Assembly: GCF_027744825.2 (NCBI RefSeq) | Contig: NW_026527056.1 | Location: forward strand, 1,240,001-1,304,000 | DNA from: Synchiropus splendidus | Taxonomy: Eukaryota; Chordata; Actinopteri; Syngnathiformes; Callionymidae | Length of the DNA: 64,000 nucleotides | Direction: 5' to 3' | Part shown: piece after piece, positions 12,718 to 23,040 of the stretch | Numbering within the stretch: position 1 is the first letter of the stretch | How the letters are laid out: every line of letters starts with the position of its first letter | Notes under the pieces: generated by a model | What the model was told of the DNA's origin: nothing | Databases searched by the model: none | What the model saw: only the letters and a program-made list of their open reading frames with translations | Made by a program: the position numbers and the translations under genes

Positions 12718-13800
12718 TTCCGGAATCAACCTTATCTCAGGCTGAAAACGCGTTTTCTGCATTGTGCCATAACTTTGCAGGGAAGCTTCAGATCATGAAA
12801 GTTTCACCTCCCACAATAGCAGAAAGGGTCTTTCTAGTAGTTGCGCATCAAATCTAAGCTGTCTGAAGTGTTTTTCGAAAGTTATCAACATTTTTATGTT
12901 TGGCGTTCTGGAATCAATCTTATCTCAGGCTGAAAACGCGTTTTCTGCATTGTACCATAACTTTGCAGGGAAGCTTCAGATCATGAAAGTTTCACCTCCC
13001 ACAATAGCAGAAAGGGTCATTCTAGTAGTTACACATCAAATCTCAGCTGTTTGAAGTGTTTTCCCAAAGTTATCAACATTTTTATGTTTGGCGTTCCGGA
13101 ACCCACCTTATCTCAGGCTGAAAACGCGTTTTCTGCTTCATGCCATAACTTTGCTGGGAATCTTCAGAACAAGAAATTTTAACCTCCCACAATAGCATAA
13201 AGGGTCTTTCTAGTAGTTGCACATCAAATCTAAGCTGTCTGAAGTGTTTTTCCAAAGTTATCAACATTTTTATGTTTGGCGTTCCGGAACCCACCTTATC
13301 TCAGGCTGAAAACGCGTTTTCTGCATTGTGCCACAACTTTGCAGGGAAGCTTCAGAACATGAAATTTTAACCACCCACTGTAGCAGAAAGGCTCTTTCTA
13401 GTAGTTGCACATCAAATCTAAGCTGTCTGAAGTGTTTTTCTGAAGTTATCAACATTTTTATGTTTGGCGTTCCGGAACCCACCTTATCTCAGGCTGAAAA
13501 CGCGTTTTGTGCATTGAGCCATTAATTCTCAGGGAAGATTCAGAAAATGAAATTTTCACCTCCCACTATAGCAGAAAGGATCTTTCGAGTAGTTGCACAT
13601 CAAATCTAAGCTGTCTGAAGTGTTTTTCCAAAGTTATCAACATTTTTATGTTTGGCGTTCTGGAATCGACCTTATCTCAGGCTGAAAACGCATTTTCTGC
13701 ATTGTGCCATAACTTTGCAGGGAAGCTTCTGAACATGAAATTTTAACCTCCCACTATTGCAGAAAGGGTCTTTCGAGTAGTTGCACATCAAATCTAAGCT
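12690..13800. repeat. Block A (first of three copies)
   Basis: About 1.1 kb marked by a CTTCAGATCATGAAAG pair of monomers, CAATCTTATCTC, an AATCTCAGCTGTTTG variant, AATAGCATAAAGG, GTGCCACAACTTTGC and GAGCCATTAATTCTC. It recurs at about 20,766-21,650 (offset 8,076) and 26,781-27,890 (offset 14,091). Confidence 0.85.
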
Positions 13801-13845
13801 GTCTGAAATGTTTTTCCAAAGTTATCAACATTTTTATGTTTGGCG

Positions 13846-13853
13846 TTCCGGAA
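13846..13853. other. Palindrome TTCCGGAA (once per monomer)
   Basis: Eight-base palindrome containing a BspEI site (TCCGGA). In monomers of the GGAACCCACC subtype it grows to the 10-bp palindrome GTTCCGGAAC. Its centre lies 27-29 bp before the centre of the ACGCGT palindrome. It is a repeated landmark of the satellite; function is unknown. Confidence 0.85.
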
Positions 13854-13872
13854 TCAACCTTATCTCAGGCTG

Positions 13873-13884
13873 AAAACGCGTTTT
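13873..13884. other. 12-bp palindrome AAAACGCGTTTT (once per monomer)
   Basis: Perfect inverted repeat containing the MluI site ACGCGT, shown here in one monomer and present at the same place in a large share of monomers. Common decayed forms are ACGTG, ACGCA and ACACG, as expected if the CpGs are methylated and lost by deamination. A protein-binding role is possible but not shown. Confidence 0.85.
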
Positions 13885-13909
13885 CTGCATTGTGCCATAA
13901 CTTTGCAGG

Positions 13910-13917
13910 GAAGCTTC
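13910..13917. other. Palindrome GAAGCTTC with HindIII site (once per monomer)
   Basis: The third recurrent palindrome, about 36 bp after the ACGCGT palindrome. Most monomers keep AAGCTT, so HindIII would cut the array into a 188-bp ladder. A subtype with GGGAATCTTC (for example near 2,448, 3,200 and 9,778) has lost it and would give dimer or longer bands. Confidence 0.85.
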
Positions 13918-14301
13918 AGAACATGAAATTTTCACCTCCCACTATAGCAGAAAGGGTCTTTCTAGTAGTTGCACATCAAATCTAAGCTGTCTGAAGTGTT
14001 TTTCGAAAGTTATCAACATTTTTATGTTTGGCGTTCCGGAACCCACCTTATCTCAGGCTGAATACACGTTTTCTGCATTGTGCCATAACTTTGCAGGGAA
14101 GCTTCAGAAAATGAAATTTTCACCTCCCACTATAGCAGAAAGGCTAGTAGTTGCACATCAAATCTAAGCTGTCTGAAGTGGTTTTCCAAAGTTATCAACA
14201 TTTTTATGTTTGGCGTTCCGGAACCCACCTTGTCTCAGACTGAAAACGCGTTTTCTGCTTTATGCCATAACTTTGCTGGGAATCTTCAGAACATGAAATT
14301 T

Positions 14302-16777
14302 TCACCTCCCACTATAGCAGAAAGGGTCTTTCTAGTAGTTGCACATCAAATCTAAGCTGTCTGAAATGTTTTTTCCAAAGTTATCAACATTTTCATGTTT
14401 GGCGTTCCGGAACCAACCTTGTCTCAGGCTGAAAACGCGTTTTCTGCTTTATGCCATAACTTTGCAAGGAAGCTTCAGAACATGAAATTTTAACCACCCA
14501 CTGTAGCAGAAAGGCTCTTTCTAGTAGTTGCACATCAAATCTAAGCTGTCTGAAGTGTTTTTACAAAGTTATCAACAGTTTTATGTTAGGCGTTCCGGAA
14601 CCCACCTTATCTCAGGCTGAAAACGCGTTTTCTGCATTGTTCCTTAACTTTGCAGGGAAGCATCAGAACATAAAATTTTCAGCTCCCACTATGACAAACA
14701 GGGTCTTTCTAATAGTGGCACATCAAATCTAATCAGTCTGAAGTGTTTTTCGAAAGTTATCAACATTTTTATGTTTGGCGTTACGGAACCCACCTTATCT
14801 CAGGCTGAAAATGCGTTTTCTGCATTGTCCCATAACTTTGAAGGAAAGCTTCAGAACATGAAAGTTTCACCTCCCACTATAGCAGAAAGGGTCTTTCTAG
14901 TAGTTGCACATCAAATATAAGCTGTCTGAAATGTTTTTTCAAAGTTATCAACATTTTTATGTTTGGCGTTCCGGAATCGACCTTATCTCAGGCTGAAGAC
15001 GCGTTTTACGCATTGTGCCATAACTTTGCAGGGAAGTTCCAGAAAATGAAATTTTCACCTCCAACTATAGCAGAAGGGGTTTTCCTAGCAGTTGCACATC
15101 AAATCTAAGCTGTCTGAAGTGTTTTTCGAAAGTTATCAACATTTTTATGTTTGGCGTTCCGGAATCGACCTTATCTCAGGCTGAAAACGCGTTTTACGCA
15201 TTGTCCCATAACTTTCCAGGGAAGCTTCAGAACATGAAATTTTTACCTCCCACTATGGCAGAAATAGTCTTTCTAGTAGTTGGACATGAAATCTAAGCTG
15301 TCTGAAGTGTTGTTCCAAAGTTATCAACATTTTTACGTTTGGCGTTCCGGAACCCACCTTATCTCAGGCTGAAAACGCGTTTTGTGCATTGAGCCATTAA
15401 TTCTCAGGGAAGATTCAGAAAATGAAATTTGCACCTCCCACTATAGCAGAAAGGGTCTTTCTAGTAGTTGCACATCAAATCTAAGCTGTCTGCAGTGTTT
15501 TTCCAAAGTTATCAACATTTTTATGTTTGGCGTTCTGGAATCGACCTTATCTCAGGCTGAAAACGCATTTTCTGCATTGTGCCATAACTTTTTAGGGAAG
15601 CTTCAGAACATGAAATTTTAACCTCCCTCTATTGCAGAAAGGGTCTTTCGAGTAGTTGCACATCAAATCTAAGCTGTCTGAAATGTTTTTCCAAAGTTAT
15701 CAACATTTTTATGTTTGGCGTTCCGGAATCAACCTTATCTCAGGCTGAAGACGCGTTTTACGCATTGTGCCATAACTTTGCAGGGAAGTTCCAGAAAATG
15801 AAATTTTCACCTCCCACTATAGCAGAAAGAGTTTTTCTAGTAGTTGCACATCAAATCTAAGCTGTCTGAAGTGTTTTTCGAAAGTTATCAACATTTTTAT
15901 GTTTGGCGTTCCGGAACCCACCTTATCTCAGGCTGAATACGCGTTTTCTGCATTGTGCCATAACTTTGCAGGGAAGCTTCAGAACATGAAATTTTCAACT
16001 CCCACTATAGCAGAAAGGGTCTTTCTAGTAGTTGCACATCAAATCTAAGCTGTCTGAAGTGTTGTTCCAAAGTTCTCAACATTTTTACGTTTGGCGTTCC
16101 GGAACCCACCTTATCTCAGGCTGAAAACGCGTTTTGTGCATGTGCCATTAATTCTCAGGGAAGATTCAGTAAATGAAATTTTCACCTCCCACTATAGCAG
16201 AAAGGGTTTTTCTAGTAGTTTCACATCAAATCTAAGCTGTCTGAAGTGTTTTTCGAAAGTTATCAACATTTTTATGTTTGGCGTCCCGGAATCGACCTTA
16301 TGTCAGGTTGAAAAATTGCTTTCTGCATTGTCCCATAACTTTCCAGGGAAGCTTCAGAACATGAAATTTTGACCTCCCACTATAGCAGAAAGGGTCTTTC
16401 TAGTAGTTGCACATCAAATCTAAGCTGTCTGAAGTGCTTTTCGAAAATTATCAACATTTTTATGTTTGGCGTTCCGGAATCGACCTTATCTCAGGCTGAA
16501 AACGCGTTTTACGCATTGTGCCATAACTTTGCAGGGAAGCTTCAGAAAATGAAATTTTCACCTCCCACTATAGCAGAAAGGCTAGTAGTTGCACATCAAA
16601 TCTAAGTTGTCTGAAGTGTTTTTCGAAAGCTATCAACATTTTTTAGGTTAGCGTTCCGGAAACGACCTTATCTCGGGCTGAAAACGCGTTTTCTGCATTG
16701 TGCCATAACTTTGAAGGAAAGCTTCAGAACATGAAAGTTTCACCTCCCACTATAGCAGAAAGGATCTTTCTAATAGT
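14302..16777. repeat. Block B (first copy)
   Basis: About 13 monomers with distinctive variants: CAACAGTTTTATG, ACTATGACAAACA, GCTGAAGACGCG, GAAGTTCCAGAAAATG, GAGCCATTAATTCTC, GTCAGGTTGAAAAATTG, and the ATTTTTTAGGTTAGCG monomer near 16,637. The block recurs at 28,210-30,590 with an offset of 13,908 bp, changing to 13,720 after about 30,230. Within the block, 15,382-15,800 resembles 13,507-13,930 (spacing 1,875 bp). Confidence 0.85.
16573..16592. repeat. 6-bp-deletion monomer variant
   Basis: GCAGAAAGGCTAGTAG in place of GCAGAAAGG, GTCTTTC, TAGTAG, a loss of six bases. The same form occurs at 14,135-14,154, 22,023-22,042 and 30,293-30,312. A second form, GCAGAAAGGGTAGTAG, occurs at 6,810-6,829 and 10,191-10,210. 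The offsets 5,450, 13,720 and 3,381 match the block duplications, so the variant is a lineage marker. Confidence 0.85.
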
Positions 16778-19035
16778 TACACATCAAATCTAAGCTGTCT
16801 GAATTGTTGTTCCAAAGTTATCAACAATTTTACGTTTGGCGCTCCGGAACCCTCCTTATCTCAGGCTGAAAACGCGTTTTCTGCGTTGTTCCTTAACTTT
16901 GCAGGGAAGCTTCAGAACATGAAAGTTTGAACTCCCACTATAATAGACAGGGTCTTTCTAGTAGTTGCACATCAAATCTAAGTTGTCTGAAGTGTTTTTC
17001 GAAAGCAATCAACATTTTTATGTTTGGCGTTCCGGAAACGACCTTATTTCGGGCTGAAAACGCGTTTTCCGCATTGTGCCATAACATTTCAGGGAAGCTT
17101 CAGAACATGAAATTTTCACCTCCCACTATAGCAGAAAGGGTCTTTCTAGTCGTTGTACATCACATCTAAGCTGTCTGAAATGTTTTTTCCAAAGTTATCA
17201 ACATTTTTATGTTTGGCGTTCCGGAACCCTCCTTATCTCAGGCTGAAAACGCGTTTTCTGCATTGTGCCATAACTTTGCAGGGAAGCTTCAGAACATGAA
17301 ATTTTAACCTCCCACTGTAGCAGAAAGGGTCTTTCTAGTAGTTGCACATCAAATCCAAGCTGTCTGAAATGTTTTCCGAAAGTTATTAACATTTTTATGT
17401 TTGGCGTTCCGGAATTGACCTTATCTCAGCCTGAAAACGCGTTTTACGCATTGTGCCATAACTTCTCAGGGAAGCTTCAGAACATGAAATGTTCACCTCC
17501 CACGATAGCAGAAAGGGTCTTTCTAGTAGTTGCACATCAAATCTAAGCATTCTTAAGTGTTTTTCCATAGTTATCAACATTTTTATGTTTGGCGTTCCGG
17601 AATTGACCTTATCTCAGGCTGAAAACGCGTTTTCTGCATTGTGCCATAACTTCTCAGGGAAGCTTCAGAACATGAAATGTTCACCTCCCACTATAGCAGA
17701 AACGGTCTTTCTAGTAGCTGCACATCAAATCTAAGCTGGTTGAAGTGTTTTTCGAAAGTTATCAACATTTTAATGTTTGGCGTTCCAGAATCGACCTTAT
17801 CTCATGCTGAAAACGCGTTTTCTGCATTGTGCCATAACTTCTCAGGGAAGCTTCAGAACATGAAATGTTCACCTCCCACTATAGCAGAAAGGGTCTTTCT
17901 AGTAGTTGCACATCAAATCTAAGCTGTCTGAAGTGTTTTTCCAAAGTGATCAACATTTTTAAGTTTGGCGTTTCAGAACCCACCTTATCTCAGGCTGAAA
18001 ACACCTTGTCGGCATTGTGCCATAACTTTGCGGGGAAGCTTCAGAAAATGAAATGTTCACCTCCCACTATAGCAGAAAGGGTCTTTCTAGTAGTTGCACA
18101 TCAAATCTAAGCTGTCTGAAGTGTTTTTCCAAAGTTATCAACATTTTTATGTTTGGCGTTCCGGAATCGACCTTATCTCAGGCTGAAAACGCTTTTTACG
18201 CTTTGTGCCATAACTTTGCAGGGAAGCTTCAGAAAATGAAATTTTCACCTTCCCCCTATCGCAGAAAGGGTTTTTCTAGTAGTTGCACATCAAATCTAAG
18301 CTGTTTGAAGGGTTTTTCCTAAGTTATCAACATTTTTATGTTTGGCGTTCCGGAATCAACCTTATCTCAGGCTGAAAACGCATTTTCTGCATTGTGCCAT
18401 AACATCTCCGGGAAGCTTCAGAACATGAAATGTTCACCTCCCACGGTAGCAGAAAGGGTCTTTCTAGTAGTTGCACATCAAATCTAAGCTGTCTGATGTG
18501 TTTTTCCAAAGTTATCAACATTTTTATGTTTGGCGTTCCGGAATCAACCTTATCTCAGGCTGAAAACGCGTTTTCTGCATTGTGCCATAACTTTGCAGGG
18601 AAGCTTCAGATCATGAAAGTTTCACCTCCCACAATAGCAGAAAGGGTCTTTCTAGTAGTTGCGCATCAAATCTAAGCTGTCTGAAGTTTTTTTCGAAAGT
18701 TATCAACATTTTTATGTTTGGCGTTCTGGGATCAATCTTATCTCAGGCTGAAAACGCGTTTTCTGCATTTTGCCATAATTTTGCAGGGAAGCTTCAGATC
18801 ATGAAAGTTTCACCTCCCACAATAGCAGAAAGGGTCTTTCTAGTAGTTACACATCAAATCTCAGCTGTTTGAAGTGTTTTTCCGAAGTTATCAACATTTT
18901 TATGTTTGGCGTTCCGGAACCCACCTTATCTCAGGCTGAAAACGCGTTTTCTGCTTCATGCCATAACTTTGCTGGGAATCTTCAGAACAAGAAATTTTAA
19001 CCTCCCACAATAGCATAAAGGGTCTTTCTAGTAGT
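16778..19035. repeat. 2,258-bp 12-mer HOR, copy C1
   Basis: Twelve distinguishable monomers forming one higher-order unit. Internal order of markers: GGCGCTCCGGAACCCTCC, ACTATAATAGACAGG, GAAACGACC, TTGTACATCACATC, GTTTTCCGAAAGTTATTAAC, AAGCATTCTTAAGTG, GCAGAAACGG with GTAGCTGCAC, GGTTGAAGTG, TTTTTAAGTTTGGCG, a 189-bp monomer with an extra C before CTATCGC, CTGATGTG, and CTTCAGATCATG. The next copy follows directly at 19,036. Confidence 0.9.
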
Positions 19036-21293
19036 TGCACATCAAATCTAAGCTGTCTGAATTGTTGTTCCAAAGTTATCAACATTTTTACGTTTGGCGC
19101 TCCGGAACCCTCCTTATCTCAGGCTGAAAACGCGTTTTCTGCGTTGTTCCTTAACTTTGCAGGGAAGCTTCAGAACATGAAAGTTTGAACTCCCACTATA
19201 ATAGACAGGGTCTTTCTAGTAGTTGCACATCAAATCTAAGTTGTCTGAAGTGTTTTTCGAAAGCAATCAACATTTTTATGTTTGGCGTTCCGGAAACGAC
19301 CTTATCTCGGGCTGAAAACGCGTTTTCCGCATTGTGCCATAACATTTCAGGGAAGCTTCAGAACATGAAATTTTCACCTCCCACTATAGCAGAAAGGGTC
19401 TTTCTAGTCGTTGTACATCACATCTAAGCTGTCTGAAATGTTTTTTCCAAAGTTATCAACATTTTTATGTTTGGCGTTCCGGAACCCTCCTTATCTCAGG
19501 CTGAAAACGCGTTTTCTGCATTGTGCCATAACTTTGCAGGGAAGCTTTAGAACATGAAATTTTAACCTCCCACTGTAGCAGAAAGGGTCTTTCTAGTAGT
19601 TGCACATCAAATCCAAGCTGTCTGAAATGTTTTCCGAAAGTTATTAACATTTTTATGTTTGGCGTTCCGGAATTGACCTTATCTCAGCCTGAAAACGCGT
19701 TTTACGCATTGTGTCATAACTTCTCAGGGAAGCTTCAGAACATGAAATGTTCACCTCCCACGATAGCAGAAAGGGTCTTTCTAGTAGTTGCACATCAAAT
19801 CTAAGCATTCTTAAGTGTTTTTCCATAGTTATCAACATTTTTATGTTTGGCGTTCCGGAATTGACCTTATCTCAGGCTGAAAACGCGTTTTCTGCATTGT
19901 GCCATAACTTCTCAGGGAAGCTTCAGAACATGAAATGTTCACCTCCCACTATAGCAGAAACGGTCTTTCTAGTAGCTGCACATCAAATCTAAGCTGGTTG
20001 AAGTGTTTTTCGAAAGTTATCAACATTTTTATGTTTGGCGTTCCAGAATCGACCTTATCTCATGCTGAAAACGCGTTTTCTGCATTGTGCCATAACTTCT
20101 CAGGGAAGCTTCAGAACATGAAATGTTCACCTCCCACTATAGCAGAAAGGGTCTTTCTAGTAGTTGCACATCAAATCTAAGCTGTCTGAAGTGTTTTTCC
20201 AAAGTGATCAACATTTTTAAGTTTGGCGTTTCAGAACCCACCTTATCTCAGGCTGAAAACACCTTGACGGCATTGTGCCATAACTTTGCGGGGAAGCTTC
20301 AGAAAATGAAATGTTCACCTCCCACTATAGCAGAAAGGGTCTTTCTAGTAGTTGCACATCAAATCTAAGCTGTCTGAAGTGTTTTTCCAAAGTTATCAAC
20401 ATTTTTATGTTTGGCGTTCCGGAATCGACCTTATCTCAGGCTGAAAACGCTTTTTACGCTTTGTGCCATAACTTTGCAGGGAAGCTTCAGAAAATGAAAT
20501 TTTCACCTCCCCCCTATCGCAGAAAGGGTTTTTCTAGTAGTTGCACATCAAATCTAAGCTGTTTGAAGGGTTTTTCCAAAGTTATCAACATTTTTATGTT
20601 TGGCGTTCCGGAATCAACCTTATCTCAGGCTGAAAACGCATTTTCTGCATTGTGCCATAACATCTCAGGGAAGCTTCAGAACATGAAATGTTCACCTCCC
20701 ACGGTAGCAGAAAGGGTCTTTCTAGTAGTTGAACATCAAATCTAAGCTGTCTGATGTGTTTTTCCAAAGTTATCAACATTTTTATGTTTGGCGTTCCGGA
20801 ATCAACCTTATCTCAGGCTGAAAACGCGTTTTCTGCATTGTGCCATAACTTTGCAGGGAAGCTTCAGATCATGAAAGTTTCACCTCCCACAATAGCAGAA
20901 AGGGTCTTTCTAGTAGTTGCGCATCAAATCTAAGCTGTCTGAAGTTTTTTTCGAAAGTTATCAACATTTTTATGTTTGGCGTTCTGGAATCAATCTTATC
21001 TCAGGCTGAAAACGCGTTTTCTGCATTGTGCCATAACTTTGCAGGGAAGCTTCAGATCATGAAAGTTTCACCTCCCACAATAGCAGAAAGGGTCTTTCTA
21101 GTAGTTACACATCAAATCTCAGCTGTTTGAAGTGTTTTTCCAAAGTTATCAACATTTTTATGTTTGGCGTTCCGGAACCCACCTTATCTCAGGCTGAAAA
21201 CGCGTTTTCTGCTTCATGCCATAACTTTGCTGGGAATCTTCAGAACAAGAAATTTTAACCTCCCACAATAGCATAAAGGGTCTTTCTAGTAGT
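19036..21293. repeat. 2,258-bp 12-mer HOR, copy C2
   Basis: Adjacent copy of C1 at an offset of 2,258 bp. It differs at consistent sites, all shared with C4: 19,548 T (C1 17,290 C), 20,267 A (C1 18,009 T), 20,667 A (C1 18,409 C), 20,732 A (C1 18,474 C) and 20,988 A (C1 18,730 G). Confidence 0.9.
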
Positions 21294-21639
21294 TGCACAT
21301 CAAATCTAAGCTGTCTGAAGTGTTTTTCCAAAGTTATCAACATTTTTATGTTTGGCGTTCCGGAACCCACCTTATCTCAGGCTGAAAACGCGTTTTCTGC
21401 ATTGTGCCACAACTTTGCAGGGAAGCTTCAGAACATGAAATTGTAACCACCCACTGTAGCAGAAAGGCTCTTTTTAGTAGTTGCACATCAAATCTAAGCT
21501 GTCTGAAGTGTTTTTCTGAAGTTATCAACATTTTTATGTTTGGCGTTCCGGAACCCACCTTATCTCAGGCTGAAAACGCGTTTTGTGCATTGAGCCATTA
21601 ATTCTCAGGTAAGATTCAGAAAATGAAATTGTCACCTCC
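21294..21639. repeat. Block A continuation (second copy)
   Basis: The end of the second copy of block A, here with TTGTAACCACCC and CTCAGGTAAGATTC variants that are shared with the third copy near 27,460-27,640 but not with the first. The second and third copies are therefore closer to each other than to the first. Confidence 0.8.
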
Positions 21640-23040
21640 CACTATAGCAGAAAGGGTTTTTCTAGTAGTTTCACATCAAATCTAAGCTGTCTGAAGTGTT
21701 TTTCGAAAGTTATCAACATTTTTATGTTTGGCGTCCCGGAATCGACCTTATGTCAGGTTGAAAAATTGCTTTCTGCATTGTCCCATAACTTTCCAGGGAA
21801 GCTTCAGAACATGAAATTTTGACCTCCCACTATAGCAGAAAGGGTCTTTCTAGTAGTTGCACATCAAATCTAAGCTGTCTGAAGTGCTTTTCGAAAATTA
21901 TCAACATTTTTATGTTTGGCGTTCCGGAATCGACCTTATCTCAGGCTGAAAACGCGTTTTACGCATTGTGCCATAACTTTGCAGGGAAGCTTCAGAAAAT
22001 GAAATTTTCACCTCCCACTATAGCAGAAAGGCTAGTAGTTGCACATCAAATCTAAGTTGTCTGAAGTGTTTTTCGAAAGCTATCAACATTTTTTAGGTTA
22101 GCGTTCCGGAAACGACCTTATCTCGGGCTGAAAACGCGTTTTCTGCATTGTGCCATAACTTTGAAGGAAAGCTTCAGAACATGAAAGTTTCACCTCCCAC
22201 TATAGCAGAAAGGATCTTTCTAATAGTTACACATCAAATCTAAGCTGTCTGAATTGTTGTTCCAAAGTTATCAACAATTTTACGTTTGGCGCTCCGGAAC
22301 CCTCCTTATCTCAGGCTGAAAACGCGTTTTCTGCGTTGTTCCTTAACTTTGCAGGGAAGCTTCAGAACATGAAAGTTTGAACTCCCACTATAATAGACAG
22401 GGTCTTTCTAGTAGTTGCACATCAAATCTAAGTTGTCTGAAGTGTTTTTCGAAAGCAATCAACATTTTTATGTTTGGCGTTCCGGAAACGACCTTATCTC
22501 GGGCTGAAAACGCGTTTTCCGCATTGTGCCATAACATTTCAGGGAAGCTTCAGAACATGAAATTTTCACCTCCCACTATAGCAGAAAGGGTCTTTCTAGT
22601 CGTTGTACATCACATCTAAGCTGTCTGAAATGTTTTTTCCAAAGTTATCAACATTTTTATGTTTGGCGTTCCGGAACCCTCCTTATCTCAGGCTGAAAAC
22701 GCGTTTTCTGCATTGTGCCATAACTTTGCAGGGAAGCTTCAGAACATGAAATTTTAACCTCCCACTGTAGCAGAAAGGGTCTTTCTAGTAGTTGCACATC
22801 AAATCCAAGCTGTCTGAAATGTTTTCCGAAAGTTATTAACATTTTTATGTTTGGCGTTCCGGAATTGACCTTATCTCAGCCTGAAAACGCGTTTTACGCA
22901 TTGTGCCATAACTTCTCAGGGAAGCTTCAGAACATGAAATGTTCACCTCCCACGATAGCAGAAAGGGTCTTTCTAGTAGTTGCACATCAAATCTAAGCAT
23001 TCTTAAGTGTTTTTCCATAGTTATCAACATTTTTATGTTT
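21640..23040. repeat. Displaced copy of 16,190-17,590 (offset 5,450)
   Basis: About 1.4 kb repeating the end of block B and the start of C1, including TAGTAGTTTCACATC, GTCAGGTTGAAAAATTG, the 6-bp deletion monomer (22,023-22,042) and AAGCATTCTTAAGTG. At about 23,040 it switches, inside a monomer, to the GGAACCCTCC monomer that begins C3. The switch keeps the monomer register, as expected for unequal exchange between misaligned copies. Confidence 0.85.

Larger units (their letters stand above)
13723..13910. repeat. Representative satellite monomer, 188 bp
   Basis: One unit measured from HindIII site to HindIII site (AAGCTT at 13,723 and at 13,911; spacing 188). It carries the standard order of landmarks, including TTCCGGAA at 13,846 and AAAACGCGTTTT at 13,873. 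The same 188-bp spacing is seen far away, for example AAGCTT at 59,787, 59,975 and 60,163. The unit is AT-rich overall, with CpG concentrated in CCGG and ACGCG. Choosing the HindIII site as start is arbitrary. Confidence 0.95.
13801..14301. repeat. Ordinary satellite between blocks A and B
   Basis: About 2.7 monomers, including a GAATACACG variant and a monomer with a 6-bp deletion (GCAGAAAGGCTAGTAG, 14,135-14,154). Nothing other than satellite is seen. Confidence 0.75.

Noticed and set aside
13723..13910. CENP-B box in the monomer
   Set aside because: I looked for TTCG, four bases, A, two bases, CGGG on both strands. The TTTTTCGAAAG and CCCGGAATCG variants do not match the essential positions together.
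20311..20745. Open frame of 144 codons, repeated at 24,256-24,690 and 26,326-26,760
   Set aside because: These are three copies of one HOR position. The long frame exists because one monomer has an extra C (CTCCCCCCTAT) and is 189 bp, a multiple of three, so the frame is not shifted at its end. It is an arithmetic effect, not a gene.
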